This document shows, piece by piece, positions 11,399 to 22,679 of a stretch of 64,000 nt of DNA. The notes beneath the pieces were generated by a model. It saw only the letters and a program-made list of their open reading frames with translations. It was not told the DNA's origin and did no database searches. Source of the stretch: Rhododendron vialii (lineage: Eukaryota > Streptophyta > Magnoliopsida > Ericales > Ericaceae); NCBI RefSeq assembly GCF_030253575.1, contig NC_080558.1, positions 42,041,611 through 42,105,610 on the forward strand. Reading direction: 5' to 3'. The position numbers and the translations under genes were made by a program. Every line of letters begins with the position of its first letter. Positions within the stretch are counted from its first letter, which is position 1.

Positions 11399-13465
11399 TC
11401 TTCTCCCACGGTGGATCCTCTGTACCCATGTATTTTGAGTCTTTAGATTGTCTGAGAATTTTTTTATTTTTCTCCCCAAAAATTATGTGATCCAATGGCC
11501 CGGCAATACATTTCGGTACAGAGATACAGGTATACAGGTATAGAGGATCAGAGGCTGTTCCAATTTTGAAAAAAGGAACTTTAAGAAATAGAAGGTAATT
11601 TTAAAGTCAAAAATCATGTATTTACGTAAATAATTTTCCTATCAATATGGATCTTATTTGATAGATTTCATTGAGATCTTTTAATCGGTGCAAAAAAAAA
11701 ATAAAAAATCATTTTTCATTTTCATTATATTTGAGTTTAAAATTATCTTTTTTTTCAAAAAGAAGGTTTTGGGAGAAAGCAGAATGAGACCTCACTCTTC
11801 GTCTTCTCCCCCTAAAATTGTGTGTGATGATATAGTCGCTAAATGAAAATATGAAATTTCATAGTGCCTTTTCATCAACTTTTTACAGCCCTTGGGGGTT
11901 TAGTGAGAAAAGAAAAGAATAGGAAGAAGAATCTTTTTGGATAAAAAAATAAGTGAGAAATGATATCTATTCTGTTTCGCAACTTTTCTCATAAAAGGTG
12001 ATGACATATTTAGCGAGAAACCATAACCTTTCATTGTTCATGAAATCACTTAATCCAATGGGGTTGTTAGTCCCCTGGTTTACGTTTTCGGTAAATCACC
12101 CGTTTGTTGTCTTTCAAAAACAATGTAATGCTTGACACATTCGCTTCAATTCCTTTTGTTCAATTCCTTTTGTTCGCCATTGTTAATTTCAATTCCAGAT
12201 CCCATACTCACATGAATCTCTAGCATCTTTGCTTATACGAAACTTATTCAATTGAAGGAAGTAACCATAACATCTATATTATAAAACTGAGCGGTTTCTG
12301 TTGAAAATATTTAGGCATATAAATGAGAGCAACCTCTATAACCGTTAGATCACTTTACGTTAAATTTATAACCATCGGATCATTTCTTTTTTAAAAGATA
12401 CAGAGAATATATACTCACTTTTTAGGCAATATATATCTATGTAAAATAATGTTGCCTTGTATGTTCAAATAGAAAATTTCTCAAAATGATAATTGATGCT
12501 TTTTGGAGATTACAACTATTCCGTAGAGCAATAGGGTAGTACAAACAATTTATTTAAATTGAGACTATGATACATTCCGACGTGCCTTTAGGCACGGGAA
12601 TCCGCTAGTATTATTCGTATCTTGATATTTGGCATTGTGTTGAGCTTTTTGATAGATTAATTGAAAAAGAAAAGCTGGGTCTTTCTTGCACATTAATTTA
12701 CTATAAGAAAAATGGATTTGTAAGCTATTTTGCATACAATACGGCCAATACCGTTTATTTCTGACCTGCTGGAGGAAACGGATGAACAACAGACTTGGAG
12801 TTGGATAAATTGCTTTTAGGTTTGGGGTGCATTGGTGTTTGGGTTCATTAGGTGTAGGTTGGGCTTGGCCCTTGGGAGTCTTGTTTGCGTCTTGGTAACA
12901 GGTGTTCTTAAAAAATAGGAGGCGAAGAAGTTGGTTTAGATCTCACGAGAAGAAGTTGCTCAATGCATTTCTACTCCTACTGTATTGTACAGATTTCATT
13001 TTATATCTTTGTGATGAATGAAATATTTGCCGATCAATAAAAAAGTATTTGAACTGTGCAAAAGCCATTCAAAAAAAGAAGTGAGTGTCAAGAACAAAGT
13101 GTTGTACACCAAATAAATCAGATGAAATGTGCTGAAAATGGATATTTGATCCCTCACGACATTTTTTGTTGATGAAAGCATTGCAAGATTCTCATTGTTA
13201 TGTCCTTATTCGCGAGTTAGATTTCTGTATTTAGGCAAAGCCAGTCCTTGTCACAAAAGTAGGGGGGACTCAATGATTGTAGAGATCTTTTTATTTCTGG
13301 CCTGCGTGGTATGAAAAATATGAGTTAACATCTTGGTCCTTTGAAATTAATTTTGGCCCCCAACATGAGATGCCCTATTGTGGACTTTATCACCAGGTCC
13401 TATTAGCATCATACATTCGAATAGCTGTTATTTGACTTTATGGTTTCAACGCTTCTATTATAGTA
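11399..13465. other. Intron 1 of the copine, unannotated part
   Basis: AT-rich intron sequence with no exon-like or recognisable coding stretch on either strand. A weakly palindromic segment at about 11540-11780, with T/A runs and 'gagatcttttaa', resembles the interior of the MITE at 9547-9786 but its ends are not clear. Confidence 0.5.
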
Positions 13466-14213
13466 CTCCCTCCATCCCACAAAGATGCTCCACTACGAAA
13501 AAACGTGCAATTTTCGGATAAAAAAATAAAATGCTTCCTTGCGTAAGTTCTCAATTTTCTTACACCATTTAAGAGATCTCAATTAGTGGGATGTGGCGGT
13601 GGGGGCAGAAGTTACACGTGGTTGCAGTGGAGCTGTTGGTGATGATACGAAGGCAGCAAAGCGATAGCAACAAGAGCTTGGGATGCGAGGTGTTTTGCGG
13701 CTAACGGCTGTTGGAGTGTTTTTGGGACTAGCGACTTACGGCTGTCCTCGTAGCGGCGGCTGCTTTTCGGATCCAGGTTGATGATGTTTCAGATGGGGGC
13801 GGCTGTCCTGATTAGGGTTTTGCTATGGTTTGATTTGGGCTTAATTCATTGGGATGTTCCAATTTTCTGGGTATTTGGCCTTTTAGGTGTTCGTATATTA
13901 ATTGTTTGGGTTTGACCCATTTTATCTAGGCTTTTTGGCCCTTTAGGTGTTTGGGCTAGTCCCATTGGGTTGTTCCTTGGTTGGCATCTTGCCAATCAAA
14001 AGATTGGGTCTCAGGCTCGGCATACGTGTCGTTCTCTTTGTCCTGGTAATCTTTGTACCTTGTTCAGAGATTAATAAAATTTGTCGCTGTTCAAAAAAAG
14101 AGATCTCAATTAGTTCTTGGTGCAAAGAAATTTAAAAAATTATGCATGAAAGTTTTTTTTCATCAGAAAATTGCACGGATTTTCGTAATGGACCATTTTG
14201 TGGGATGAGGGAG
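13466..14213. mobile_element. Stowaway-like MITE with nested insertion
   Basis: The termini CTCCCTCCATCCCACAAA (left) and TTTTGTGGGATGAGGGAG (right) are inverted repeats flanked by TA, the signature of Stowaway/Mariner MITEs. The element is unusually long for this class because 13588-14097 is a later insertion. Without it the MITE would be about 220 bp. It lies in copine intron 1. Confidence 0.85.
13588..14097 (+). mobile_element. 5'-truncated LINE-like retroposon nested in the MITE
   Basis: The insert is flanked by a perfect 17-bp duplication (AAGAGATCTCAATTAGT at 13571-13587 and 14098-14114). Its right end is 'ttaataaaatttgtcgctgt' followed by a short A tract, matching the 3' end typical of plant L1 elements. 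No reverse transcriptase reading frame remains in the 510 bp. Confidence 0.85.
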
Positions 14214-14666
14214 TAGTACTCTTTTTAACTTCTTCTGCCCTTTCTGAGAGTTAGGATTTCACATCAAACACCTGTGACCCCACATACTTTTCTCTTTCTT
14301 TCTTTTGTAGAGTCTGTCTACTCAATTTATATTGCATGACGTGATAAGTGTCTTAATTAACTGCAGTTATCTTTATCAGCTACAAAATTACGCGACCGTG
14401 ACATTGTTTCTAAGGTACGCTTCTCTTATTCAGAAAAATTGTACAGTCTAAGAGCTGTATTTTTTTTGCGCAATGTCCCTATTCTATATGTTTTTGCTTA
14501 CTATCTTCTTAGTTGTGTTCTAGTGCCATCTTATTATGGATTCATCACTTTTGTTTATGTCTTATGAGACTGTCATCATGTTTGTGGCTGACATGCTTCA
14601 TCCCTATTATGATGCTAAGAGCAAGCTCTGCCGTACCCGCTTTGCTGTTTTATTTTTTGTTTCACT

Positions 14667-15353
14667 CATAGTTATGGATACCGTTCCGTACCGGCCGGTA
14701 CGTACCGTTTTGACGAAGAACCGGTACCCTAACCCCCCAATTTCGTTCCGGTCCCAATACCGGTCGGTACCGGACTTTTCTCTTTTTTTTTGGGCCGAAA
14801 TTTTGCAGTTTTTTTTTTTTTTTTAACGTTTTTTTCTGGTTCAAAAAAAACAAAAAAAAAAAACTTTTCAGGCCCAAAAAAATATAAAAACGTTTTTAAA
14901 AATTTTAGCAAAACATGGGCTTAACCATAGTACGTGCGCGAGGCTTATATCCCGGATTTGCACCCCCCCTGCGCACAAATAACCCGTGACGTGCACCCGG
15001 TTAATTGGTTTCCGAATCAGTTTTTCCAAATTGCCTTCGGCCACGGCACATTTTCCTAAGCGCGCGAGACCTCTTATTGGGTTCTCATTCACAAGTTCAC
15101 TAGTGTGCAAAGTCATTTAAAGTGGAAAAGAGTTTTGTAACTAAGCAATGTGGGACTAGAGAATCTCTAGTAGAGATATTTTATGATGAATTGTATGATA
15201 TGGGGGATTTTTTTGAATTATAATTATATATAATTATTATATATATTGTAGTTGCGGTAAATCCGAAACGGTACCCGGTACCTGACCGGTACCGGTACGT
15301 ACCGTACCAGTAGAAAAACCGGTACCATGTCCGAAACGGTATTCAGAACTATG
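14667..15353. mobile_element. hAT-like MITE, CATAGTT family, copy A
   Basis: The termini are CATAGTTATGGATACCGTT on the left and the complement of CATAGTTCTGAATACCGTT on the right. They are flanked by a perfect 8-bp duplication GTTTCACT (14659-14666 and 15354-15361). Subterminal arrays of GGTACCGGTAC-type motifs occupy both ends. It sits in copine intron 2. Two elements in the formin gene share the CATAGTT ends and the 8-bp duplication. Confidence 0.88.
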
Positions 15354-15636
15354 GTTTCACTGTAATGCTGACCTTAGAGAAACTGGTATTGGGAGTTAAT
15401 ATGAAAGGTTCAAGAATATTACTACAAAGAATGCTAACCAAGAGCTCGTAATAGTTGAACTCCTTTACCCTTTCCCTTGCGGATTTGTCACAACAATTCG
15501 GTCGGTAGAGGTTTTCCCCTGTATTGGAAGTAGGGTGCACATTGCATGTGAGTAGCCTCTATGGGTTCTCATGAAACATTTGATATTATGGCTGTTTAGG
15601 CTTTGTGAACGTATTTTATGTCGATCCTTGTCCTAA

Positions 15637-16727
15637 GGCCATCCACAGTGGTATAATCAAAAATAGATAATCAAAAGTTGACACATCAGCTCTTGATTAT
15701 TCACTTAAGAGATTGCTAAGCTTAACAATGTTGAGGTTCACAATGGTCACTTCTAGTCCATAACCAAAATAAGGGGTCCACTACAATTTCACACAATCTC
15801 TCTCTCCCCTTTTGTTTCCCACCATTCACTTCCCTCCATTACCTTTTTTTTTGGGCAAAAATATATCGAATATATGGTGTTCTTCCTAGTGTTATCTATC
15901 AAAATAACACCGATTTTTTTTTTCTTCCTATTCCTATAGCCTATATCACAAATCAACTACACTCTTAATCTTTAAAAAAAAAAAAAATCAGATGTGTTCT
16001 TAAATTTGGAAAAGAATGCAAGGTTCTCTCTCTTTTTTTTTTTTTTTTGCAAGATTCTTTGTTTACTCAACCATGGGGGGAGGAACAAAAAAATGAATAA
16101 CCACTTTTTAGTCGAAAAAATCAATTTTTTTTTGCTAAAAAGTGATTATTTATCAAAATACTTAGGTAAAAGTAAAAAAAAAAAAACACTTTTCTCGATT
16201 CCTCTGGTTGAGATGAATCAATAACCTATAAAAGTTTGGTGCAAAACTAAAAAAATGAGAAAAAAATTCAAATAAAGATAATTTTCAAATTTAAGTTAAG
16301 TTTAAGTTAAATTCATAAGAATGCAGCCTAAAATAGAAACGTAAAAGAAGAGTAAAATACCTTAATCCAACAACGATGAGTTAAATTATAGATGATCGAG
16401 AAATATGAGCTTCACTTTTGGAGGAAAAGAAAGAGAAACAGTTTATGGTTGAAGTGAAGAAGATATAGAGCAAGTGAAGAAGAGAAGAATAAAATAGTAG
16501 TTGAAATACATGTGTATATAAATTTTGGAATTAGTTAACTTATGTAGTGTGGGGTTCACAAATTTTGATTATTGAAAAAGGTTGCTAGTTTTGGTTATCC
16601 AAAGCCCAAAATTTGATTATTTCTAAGGATGTTGCTAAGTTTGATTATACCATTGTGAGCCATTTTTTGCACAAATATTGTTAACTTTAACAACAATTGT
16701 CTTTTGGTTATACCACCGTGGATGGCC
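15637..16727. mobile_element. Harbinger/Tourist-like MITE
   Basis: The termini GGCCATCCACAGTGGTATAA (left) and the complement of GGCCATCCACGGTGGTATAA (right) are flanked by TAA, the 3-bp target preference of PIF/Harbinger elements. The 1.1 kb interior is AT-rich and encodes no transposase. It lies in copine intron 2 just before exon 3. Confidence 0.85.
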
Positions 16728-17382
16728 TAAGGTCGTTTAACTCTAAGCATATCATTTTCATTACAGAGTGATCCTATGGCAGTAGTTTATATAAAGAACT
16801 TGGATGGATCACTTGAGGAGCTTGGTCGCTCGGAAGTGGTAATGAACTCGTTGGATCCTGCATGGATTGAGAAAATTAATGTTTCTTATCAGTTCGAGAT
16901 ACTGCAGCCCTTGGTGTAAGTTTTATGTTTACTGCATTTCGTTGTTATTAATTACTTTTTCCTTAAGCTTAATCTATCCAAATGTCTGCTCATTTGTTCT
17001 GGCAGCTTTCATGTGTACGATGTTGATACAAAATACCACAATTTACCTGCGAAGGTATGTTATGGTCTTTGCTTGCAGGTTATTTTTTCTTATCATTTGA
17101 AAATTCACTTGGCTTCACTATCGTAGCTGAGATGTGTTCTCAATTTGCTAATGCTTCAACATTTGAATTACATTGCCTTTTGTAACCATTGAGCATTCAC
17201 AAAAGGGTAACTACGGGAATAAGTACCTACATCAATAATTTACTTGTAAGTTTATGTAGCTTTTCAGCATCGCCATTTAACAAAAAGTCGCAGAAGCTAA
17301 ATATGAAAAATACGGTGTCATGCAGATGTTGAAGTTGAAGGATCAAGAATTTCTTGGTGAAGCCAGTTGTGTTCTCTCTGAG

Positions 17383-18624
17383 GTAATTGCCTTTGAACAA
17401 TCACAATGCAAGCTGTTTATTCTATTTGATCCTTGTGCCAACTTTTTTGATGTTATTATCTCCGACATTATTTTTCAGATTATGGTATTGTTATGTAATG
17501 CAGTAACTTGTATCCACTTCTTACAAATGAAAATGGAAGTGTTTGACATGTTTGGTTGCTTGTGTGATGTTCGCACTGAAGTGGCAAAGGTTATGTTACT
17601 TACGTTTGAAAGAATCATATGTTCTCTGGAAGTATGGAGAGACCCAATACATGATATGACACAACACAGACTCCCCTGACACAAGTTTTCAGAAAAACAA
17701 GACATCACATGGAAACACACAATAATAACTAAATTTTTTTATTTGTATGCCTGAGAATATTGATTCTTCTTTATGGAAATTGAAACAAACTACTTTGGAT
17801 TCCTGATAGCAGAAAAGGAACACGGATAAATGCTTATAGATGCACATTATTGATTATTATATCTTAACTATTTGCCTTCAAGTTTTTTTGCTTCAGAAAT
17901 TTTATATCTCTAGTGTTTAAAAGTGATAAACAAGTGTTGCAGCTTAAGTATCCAAGTATCCAATGTACCTCAGTTTTCAGTGACCACAAGAGGCTTCTTT
18001 GTGAAGTAACATAACGTTGGTCACTTGATATGTAATCTTCTTGTAAGGCAAACCCTCACATGTTTGTGCCTCTCTCCAGAATCTGTTGAATTATTGTGGA
18101 GTGCCAATGAAAGCGCAACAGAGCATGACCCTGAATTGGTCATTGTCTAAGGTCTCTTAATACATGTGTCTCGCTAGATTATTGTGCGGCTTGTGCCCTA
18201 ATTTCATTCATCAAATATGGGTCCATTTACTTTAGAATTAGCCTTAGTTAATAGACTAAACAAACTCAAGCTGGAGCGGCACGCCGAGTCACATGCCAAG
18301 CATTTGGAAGTAGTTGCTTTCCGAGGGAGATGTTTCTACTTCCCATGAGTTGGAAAGGCTTGTATATCCTCCAAAATTGTGCAGCATAAACTAGGAGTAT
18401 AGGGTTTGTGATCAAACATAGTGTCCATAGACACGGGTATATGTACCAATGCTCTTATTATTTTCGAAGAGGCTTTTCCTTGTGATTCTCTCTCTCATCA
18501 GTCCTTACAATCTTTGTATACTGGAGGCTAACTGATTCTACTTGTATTCTGTTATTTTCTTTGAATCCTATTCAGATCCTTATCCTATTATATTTCTAAA
18601 TTTCCCTTGCTTAATCCATGGCAG
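17383..18624. other. Copine intron 5, nothing further recognised
   Basis: About 1.2 kb of ordinary AT-rich intron between the exon ending LSE and the exon starting IVTKLS. The ORFs overlapping the flanking exons here are read-through into intron and are not separate genes. Confidence 0.6.
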
Positions 18625-20024
18625 ATAGTTACTAAACTAAGTCGGAGATTGACTCTAAAGCTTCAGAACAAACATGGCCGCAGTGGTCTGAAAAACTTGG
18701 GGACACTTACTGTCCAGGCAGAGGAAACTGTTGCTTCAAGGAATGCTGTTGAGATAACATTTCGTTGTTCACACTTGGAAAACAAGGACCTATTTTCCAT
18801 GAGCATACGTGTATTAAGCAGCTGTACTCCTGTGCCTATCTGGCCATGATTTTATTTTACTTAAAAGAGTTGTTTGGTTTCTTACTTTTCTTTGATTTAC
18901 TCATCTTTAGGATCCTTTCCTAAGGATTTCTAGGATTGTTGAGAATGGAGGTTCTGTACCAATTTGTAAAACAGAAGTTGTGAACAACAACTTGAATCCA
19001 CTTTGGAAGCCCCTATCTCTTACTACACAGCAATTTGGAAGCAAGGTAAACTTTCTTCTTTGGATTATTCTAACCTGCCAAAGGGTGTTGGATAATAGGT
19101 TAAATTTGCATTGATATTCAAGAAATGTATATTGATATTTGTGAAAGTGTATTAATATCCGTGAGATATGCGTTGATATCCGAACTTGTTTGGAATTATT
19201 GGCATATTATCCTCCTCCTAGTGGGCGGAGATAGCAAGACCGTTCTTCTTTTGAGAGGCCAGAGCTGAATTTGTTTGGGTTTGGTGTCTGTTGTAGTCCT
19301 ATGTAATTGGACAAGGAATCTAAGAGCTTTCTTTGATGTGATGGCCCTCAGTAATAGTCATGTTTGACTTGTAAATGAAAGGACACATAAATATCATTTC
19401 AACAAACGAGAAACATTGTGATTAGAACCCAGAATTTTAACCAATATTCTACCTTAACTGATATCCTTTTCTTTTTTTTCACATGTTGATTGAGAGAATT
19501 TTAATATGGTGCAGGAAAATCCGTTGGTTATCGAGTGTTTTGATTTCAATGGCAATGGCAATCATGTATTAATCGGGTAACTGTCGAGTGGATTAGGAGT
19601 CAATTTTCTAATTTTCTAGTAATTGTTGCTTTTCAGAAAGTTCCTTCTTTATCGTTTTCTGTCAGGGTCATAGCACTAAAATTTTCATTTTATTGTTTAT
19701 AGTAAACTGCAAAAGTCAGTCGCAGATCTTGAAAAAATTCACAACGAAAAAGTTGGTGCAAATCTCATCTCGCCACCTTCTCGTCTTCGAAGTCATGAGA
19801 AGGTATTTTCTTTATACTTGGACGAGGTTTTCAACTACAGTTACACAGCCCTCGTTTCTTAATGCACCTTGTACTTTTGTGTGTATAGGTTCTGAAGAGC
19901 CAACTGTTTGTGGATAGAATTGTTGAGAAGAAACTGAACAGTTTTCTTGATTATATCTCTAATGGATTCGAGCTTAACTTTATGGTAGCTGTTGATTTTA
20001 CTGGTAATTTTACTGGTAATTAAC

Positions 20025-20182
20025 TCTTGGATTGCTTAAGGAATTGGTAATTAACTTTAGTTGCTCGCTTCATACACTCATATGGTCCCAATCTTTATGG
20101 TAGCTGCAGTGCTGATTCGTAGCACGTTTTGCGTCTTTATCCCCGCCTAGACTTGGGGGGCATTTGAAGTATGGCTGATTCT
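20025..20182. other. Breakpoint between copine and retrotransposon
   Basis: The last copine donor is at 20004, and gypsy gag sequence is recognisable from about 20183 on the other strand. The roughly 160 bp between has no vWA exon and contains a short palindrome (ctttattcgataaag). The exact insertion or deletion point cannot be fixed by eye. Confidence 0.5.
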
Positions 20183-21713
20183 TTATTCGATAAAGAATCC
20201 TATAAATTGGTTCTTTCCAAACCGTAGTGATAGAAAAGAAAGATTTAGGGTCAGGAGCTTGCTTATTCTTGTACGGTTCTTTCTTAGCCTACCCATACTC
20301 CTTTCTTTCTCTGTAAGTCTTGGGCTCTGGCTTATCCACTTTCTTAACAGATGCCTTTGTCTGTTCGGCAATAATCCTGCCATCCTCCCGGAGTATGTCA
20401 TCCTCCATTCTGGCGTGTTGTTCAATTCGCTCCATTAGTTTGGCCAACGTTGCTACCAGATGCATATTCAAAGACCGGCGCAACTTTCCCCGAACAGGCA
20501 AGCCAGTCTTGAAGGTTGCAATCGCATATTCTTCACTGCAGCTCTCAATCTCGTTGAAAGTCTCCCAGTACTTTTTAGCGTAATCTCTGATCGGCTCACT
20601 TTCCGCTTGTTTCATAGTGGAAAGGCTTTCGAACGTTTTCGGGGCTCTTCTGCTTGTCAAGAACCGGGCAGTGAACTCCTCGGCCAACTGCCTCCATCCT
20701 CGTATGGATCGTGGGGCCAATTTATGGAACCAAGATAGGGCCACCTTCCCGAGACTCGAAGGGAACATTTTGCACAAGATGGAATCATCCCCATCATGCA
20801 TGAACATAGCCTGCTGGTAGTGCTGTATGTGAGCTACGGGGTCTGCGTTTGTCTCGTAAAGTATGAACGTACCATGCTTCACTCTGCTCAGCAACCTAGC
20901 CTCTTGTAGCCTCATTGCAAATGGGGAGGCCGCTATATTACTCAGGGCCTTCCGTGCTGCTTCTCGTGCAGTCATGGTTTCATCTTGTTGTCCTTTTGTT
21001 TTGTTGGGTCTAATCCTTTCCCCAATCGGAATCAGGTCTTTCGTACCTGTCCCTATGATGCTTCCTAGTCCCTTCCTCCTCAGGGGTAGAACTTCGGCCC
21101 CTACTTCTCCTTCTTTTTGGAGAAGTCCTTCTTCGTTCCGGTGTTCGGCTCTTGCTTCTGCTCCTCTTTTTTCGTGGAGAAGCTTTGTGTCGCCTTGGGG
21201 TTGGACTTCTGCTTCTGCTCTTTCTTCCTCGTGAAGGGGCTTTTTTGTATTTTACCATAGCATACCCGTTGTCGCTGGAATCTCTTTGAGACAGTAAGGA
21301 ATCCTCTGGGTGTTCCCTGATTCCCTCTAACTCCCTGATCTCATGCTCTCATTTTTTAATCAGACGAGCATACTCCTCGATTTCTTGTCTCTTTTTATCG
21401 AGAACATCTTCGCTATGGTGCATACTCCTGGAGTGTGCAACTGATTCATCCCTTCGGTGGGATTTACTCCTTCTTGTGGATCTCGAAGCCGTCCCTCCCT
21501 CTCTGTTCTTAGAGTTGTCATGAACAGTAAGGGGAGCGGCCTTTACTCGTGGTCCTCTTGTGTCCGCCTTCGGGCTTTCTCGGAGCCCCAAGCGGAGATT
21601 TATCTCCACCTCCATCTAGCAGATTTTTCGGATCGTGTGGTGTTGCTAGATCTATTTCCACCATGGTCGTTTTTTCAAAGGAAAATGGTTCGTTTCCCAC
21701 AGACGGCGCCAAT
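20183..21713 (-). pseudogene. Ty3/gypsy gag fragment (Tat/Ogre-like), degenerate
   Basis: Reading leftward from the LTR at 21714, a primer-binding region TTGGCGCCGTCTGTGGGAAA is followed by gag. The N-terminal part is spread over several frames, with an Arg/Ser-rich segment at about 21010-21258. The best preserved piece is 228 residues at 20289-20975 and matches the retrotransposon gag domain (SSLGKVALSWFHKLAP, WRQLAEEFTARFLTSR, RDYAKKYWETFNEIE). No protease or polymerase follows, because the element stops where the copine remnant begins. Frameshifts make it a dead 5' fragment. Confidence 0.8.
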
Positions 21714-22552
21714 TGTAGGGGGATGAAAACAATTGATGCTTCGGATCAATTGGGAATGCAACGGCTTATTCGTGCCTTTTCACCGGAACCCTAATTCGTC
21801 GTCGGAACCCTAATCTGCAAAACAGACAAGGGGTGAGTGCACCTTTGCCTCCCGTGACAAAGGCCCTCCGATGCCTAAGTTAGTATCACGTACTGGCAAT
21901 AAACCCTAAATATCAATAGGAAAGTAACGTATGAGTGCAATGTATTGCGTACCGTTATCTCTATGTTTACCTCATATTTATAGATTCATGGATGCTTGCC
22001 ACCCAAGTATCCGTGTTACAATAGGTTTCCTACCTCGTATAGGAAACCTGAATATCTTGGATTCTCGTTCTCTTATCAGTTCATTACCTTAGTCCACTTA
22101 GGACTCTTTTCTATAGCTGGTCGAACATCCCACTGTCATTGGGTATCTATTTTAGATCCTATATCCTCGAGATCTCATTCCATAACGGAATAACACTGCT
22201 TCTAGACTTTTCCAAAATGTTGTTCCTGCCTTAACACCTGATTGGAGCTCCTTCCTTGTTCGGCTATGCTCATAGCCGAACAGACTGTCTGGACTAGTTT
22301 ACTTCATACTTTAACTGGTCTTTTGTCAATCATTTTGGCTTTACGTCTTCTCATGAGTTCTCAGTCTGTTCGGCCCTACTCTAGGCCGAACAGACTATTT
22401 GGAGCAGTGACTTCGCATGTTATTTCTCCTAATAGATCTATACCACGGTGCCTCATACCATATATCTTGATTCTATCTGTTCGGGAATACCTCCATACAA
22501 TCTCTTCAACCTGAGCATATAACCAATAAATCCATAATGTCTTGTCTTCGTT

Positions 22553-22560
<8 letters not shown>
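21714..22560 (-). repeat. LTR of the minus-strand gypsy fragment
   Basis: The inner edge TGTAGGGGG abuts the primer-binding region on the minus strand, so this is the element's 5' LTR. The outer edge is less certain. The last plausible TG...CA boundary is at about 22560, where a CA/TA microsatellite begins. No partner LTR is in the window. Confidence 0.6.

Positions 22561-22628
<68 letters not shown>
22559..22628. repeat. CA-TA compound microsatellite
   Basis: About 19 CA units are followed by about 14 TA units. The array lies exactly at the junction between the minus-strand gypsy LTR and the plus-strand gypsy gag, a likely site of rearrangement or replication slippage. Confidence 0.9.
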
Positions 22629-22635
<7 letters not shown>

Positions 22636-22679
22636 TAAATAAAATTCCCCCCTTACTAACAAAACACAACGGTGTCTAG

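Larger units (their letters stand above)
11012..20024 (+). pseudogene. BON: BONZAI-type copine, truncated before the vWA domain
   Basis: Copines bind membrane phospholipids in a Ca2+-dependent way. BONZAI proteins act at the plant plasma membrane in growth and in restraining immune responses. Exons read: 11012-11164, 14367-14414, 16767-16915, 17006-17054, 17326-17382, 18625-18804, 18911-19045, 19515-19576, 19703-19802, 19889-20003, about 349 codons in continuous phase. The start MGGCCSDV keeps Gly2 for myristoylation. C2A (LRDRDIVSKSDPM, VYDVDTKY) and C2B (LENKDLFS, SDPFLRISR, CFDFNGNGNH) are present. The frame stops at FMVAVDFT, where vWA begins. No vWA exon was found downstream, and retrotransposon sequence follows within about 200 bp. 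The donor after 18804 reads ATACGT instead of GT. Reading through the last donor gives a stop at 20022-20024. It was probably functional once; a C2-only product cannot be excluded. Confidence 0.85.

Noticed and set aside
10964..11495. Several minus-strand ORFs of 60-109 residues over the copine start
   Set aside because: They overlap copine exon 1 and the intron 1 tandem repeat, and are shadows.
20320..21794. Plus-strand ORFs over the gypsy gag
   Set aside because: They are antisense to the recognisable gag protein on the minus strand.
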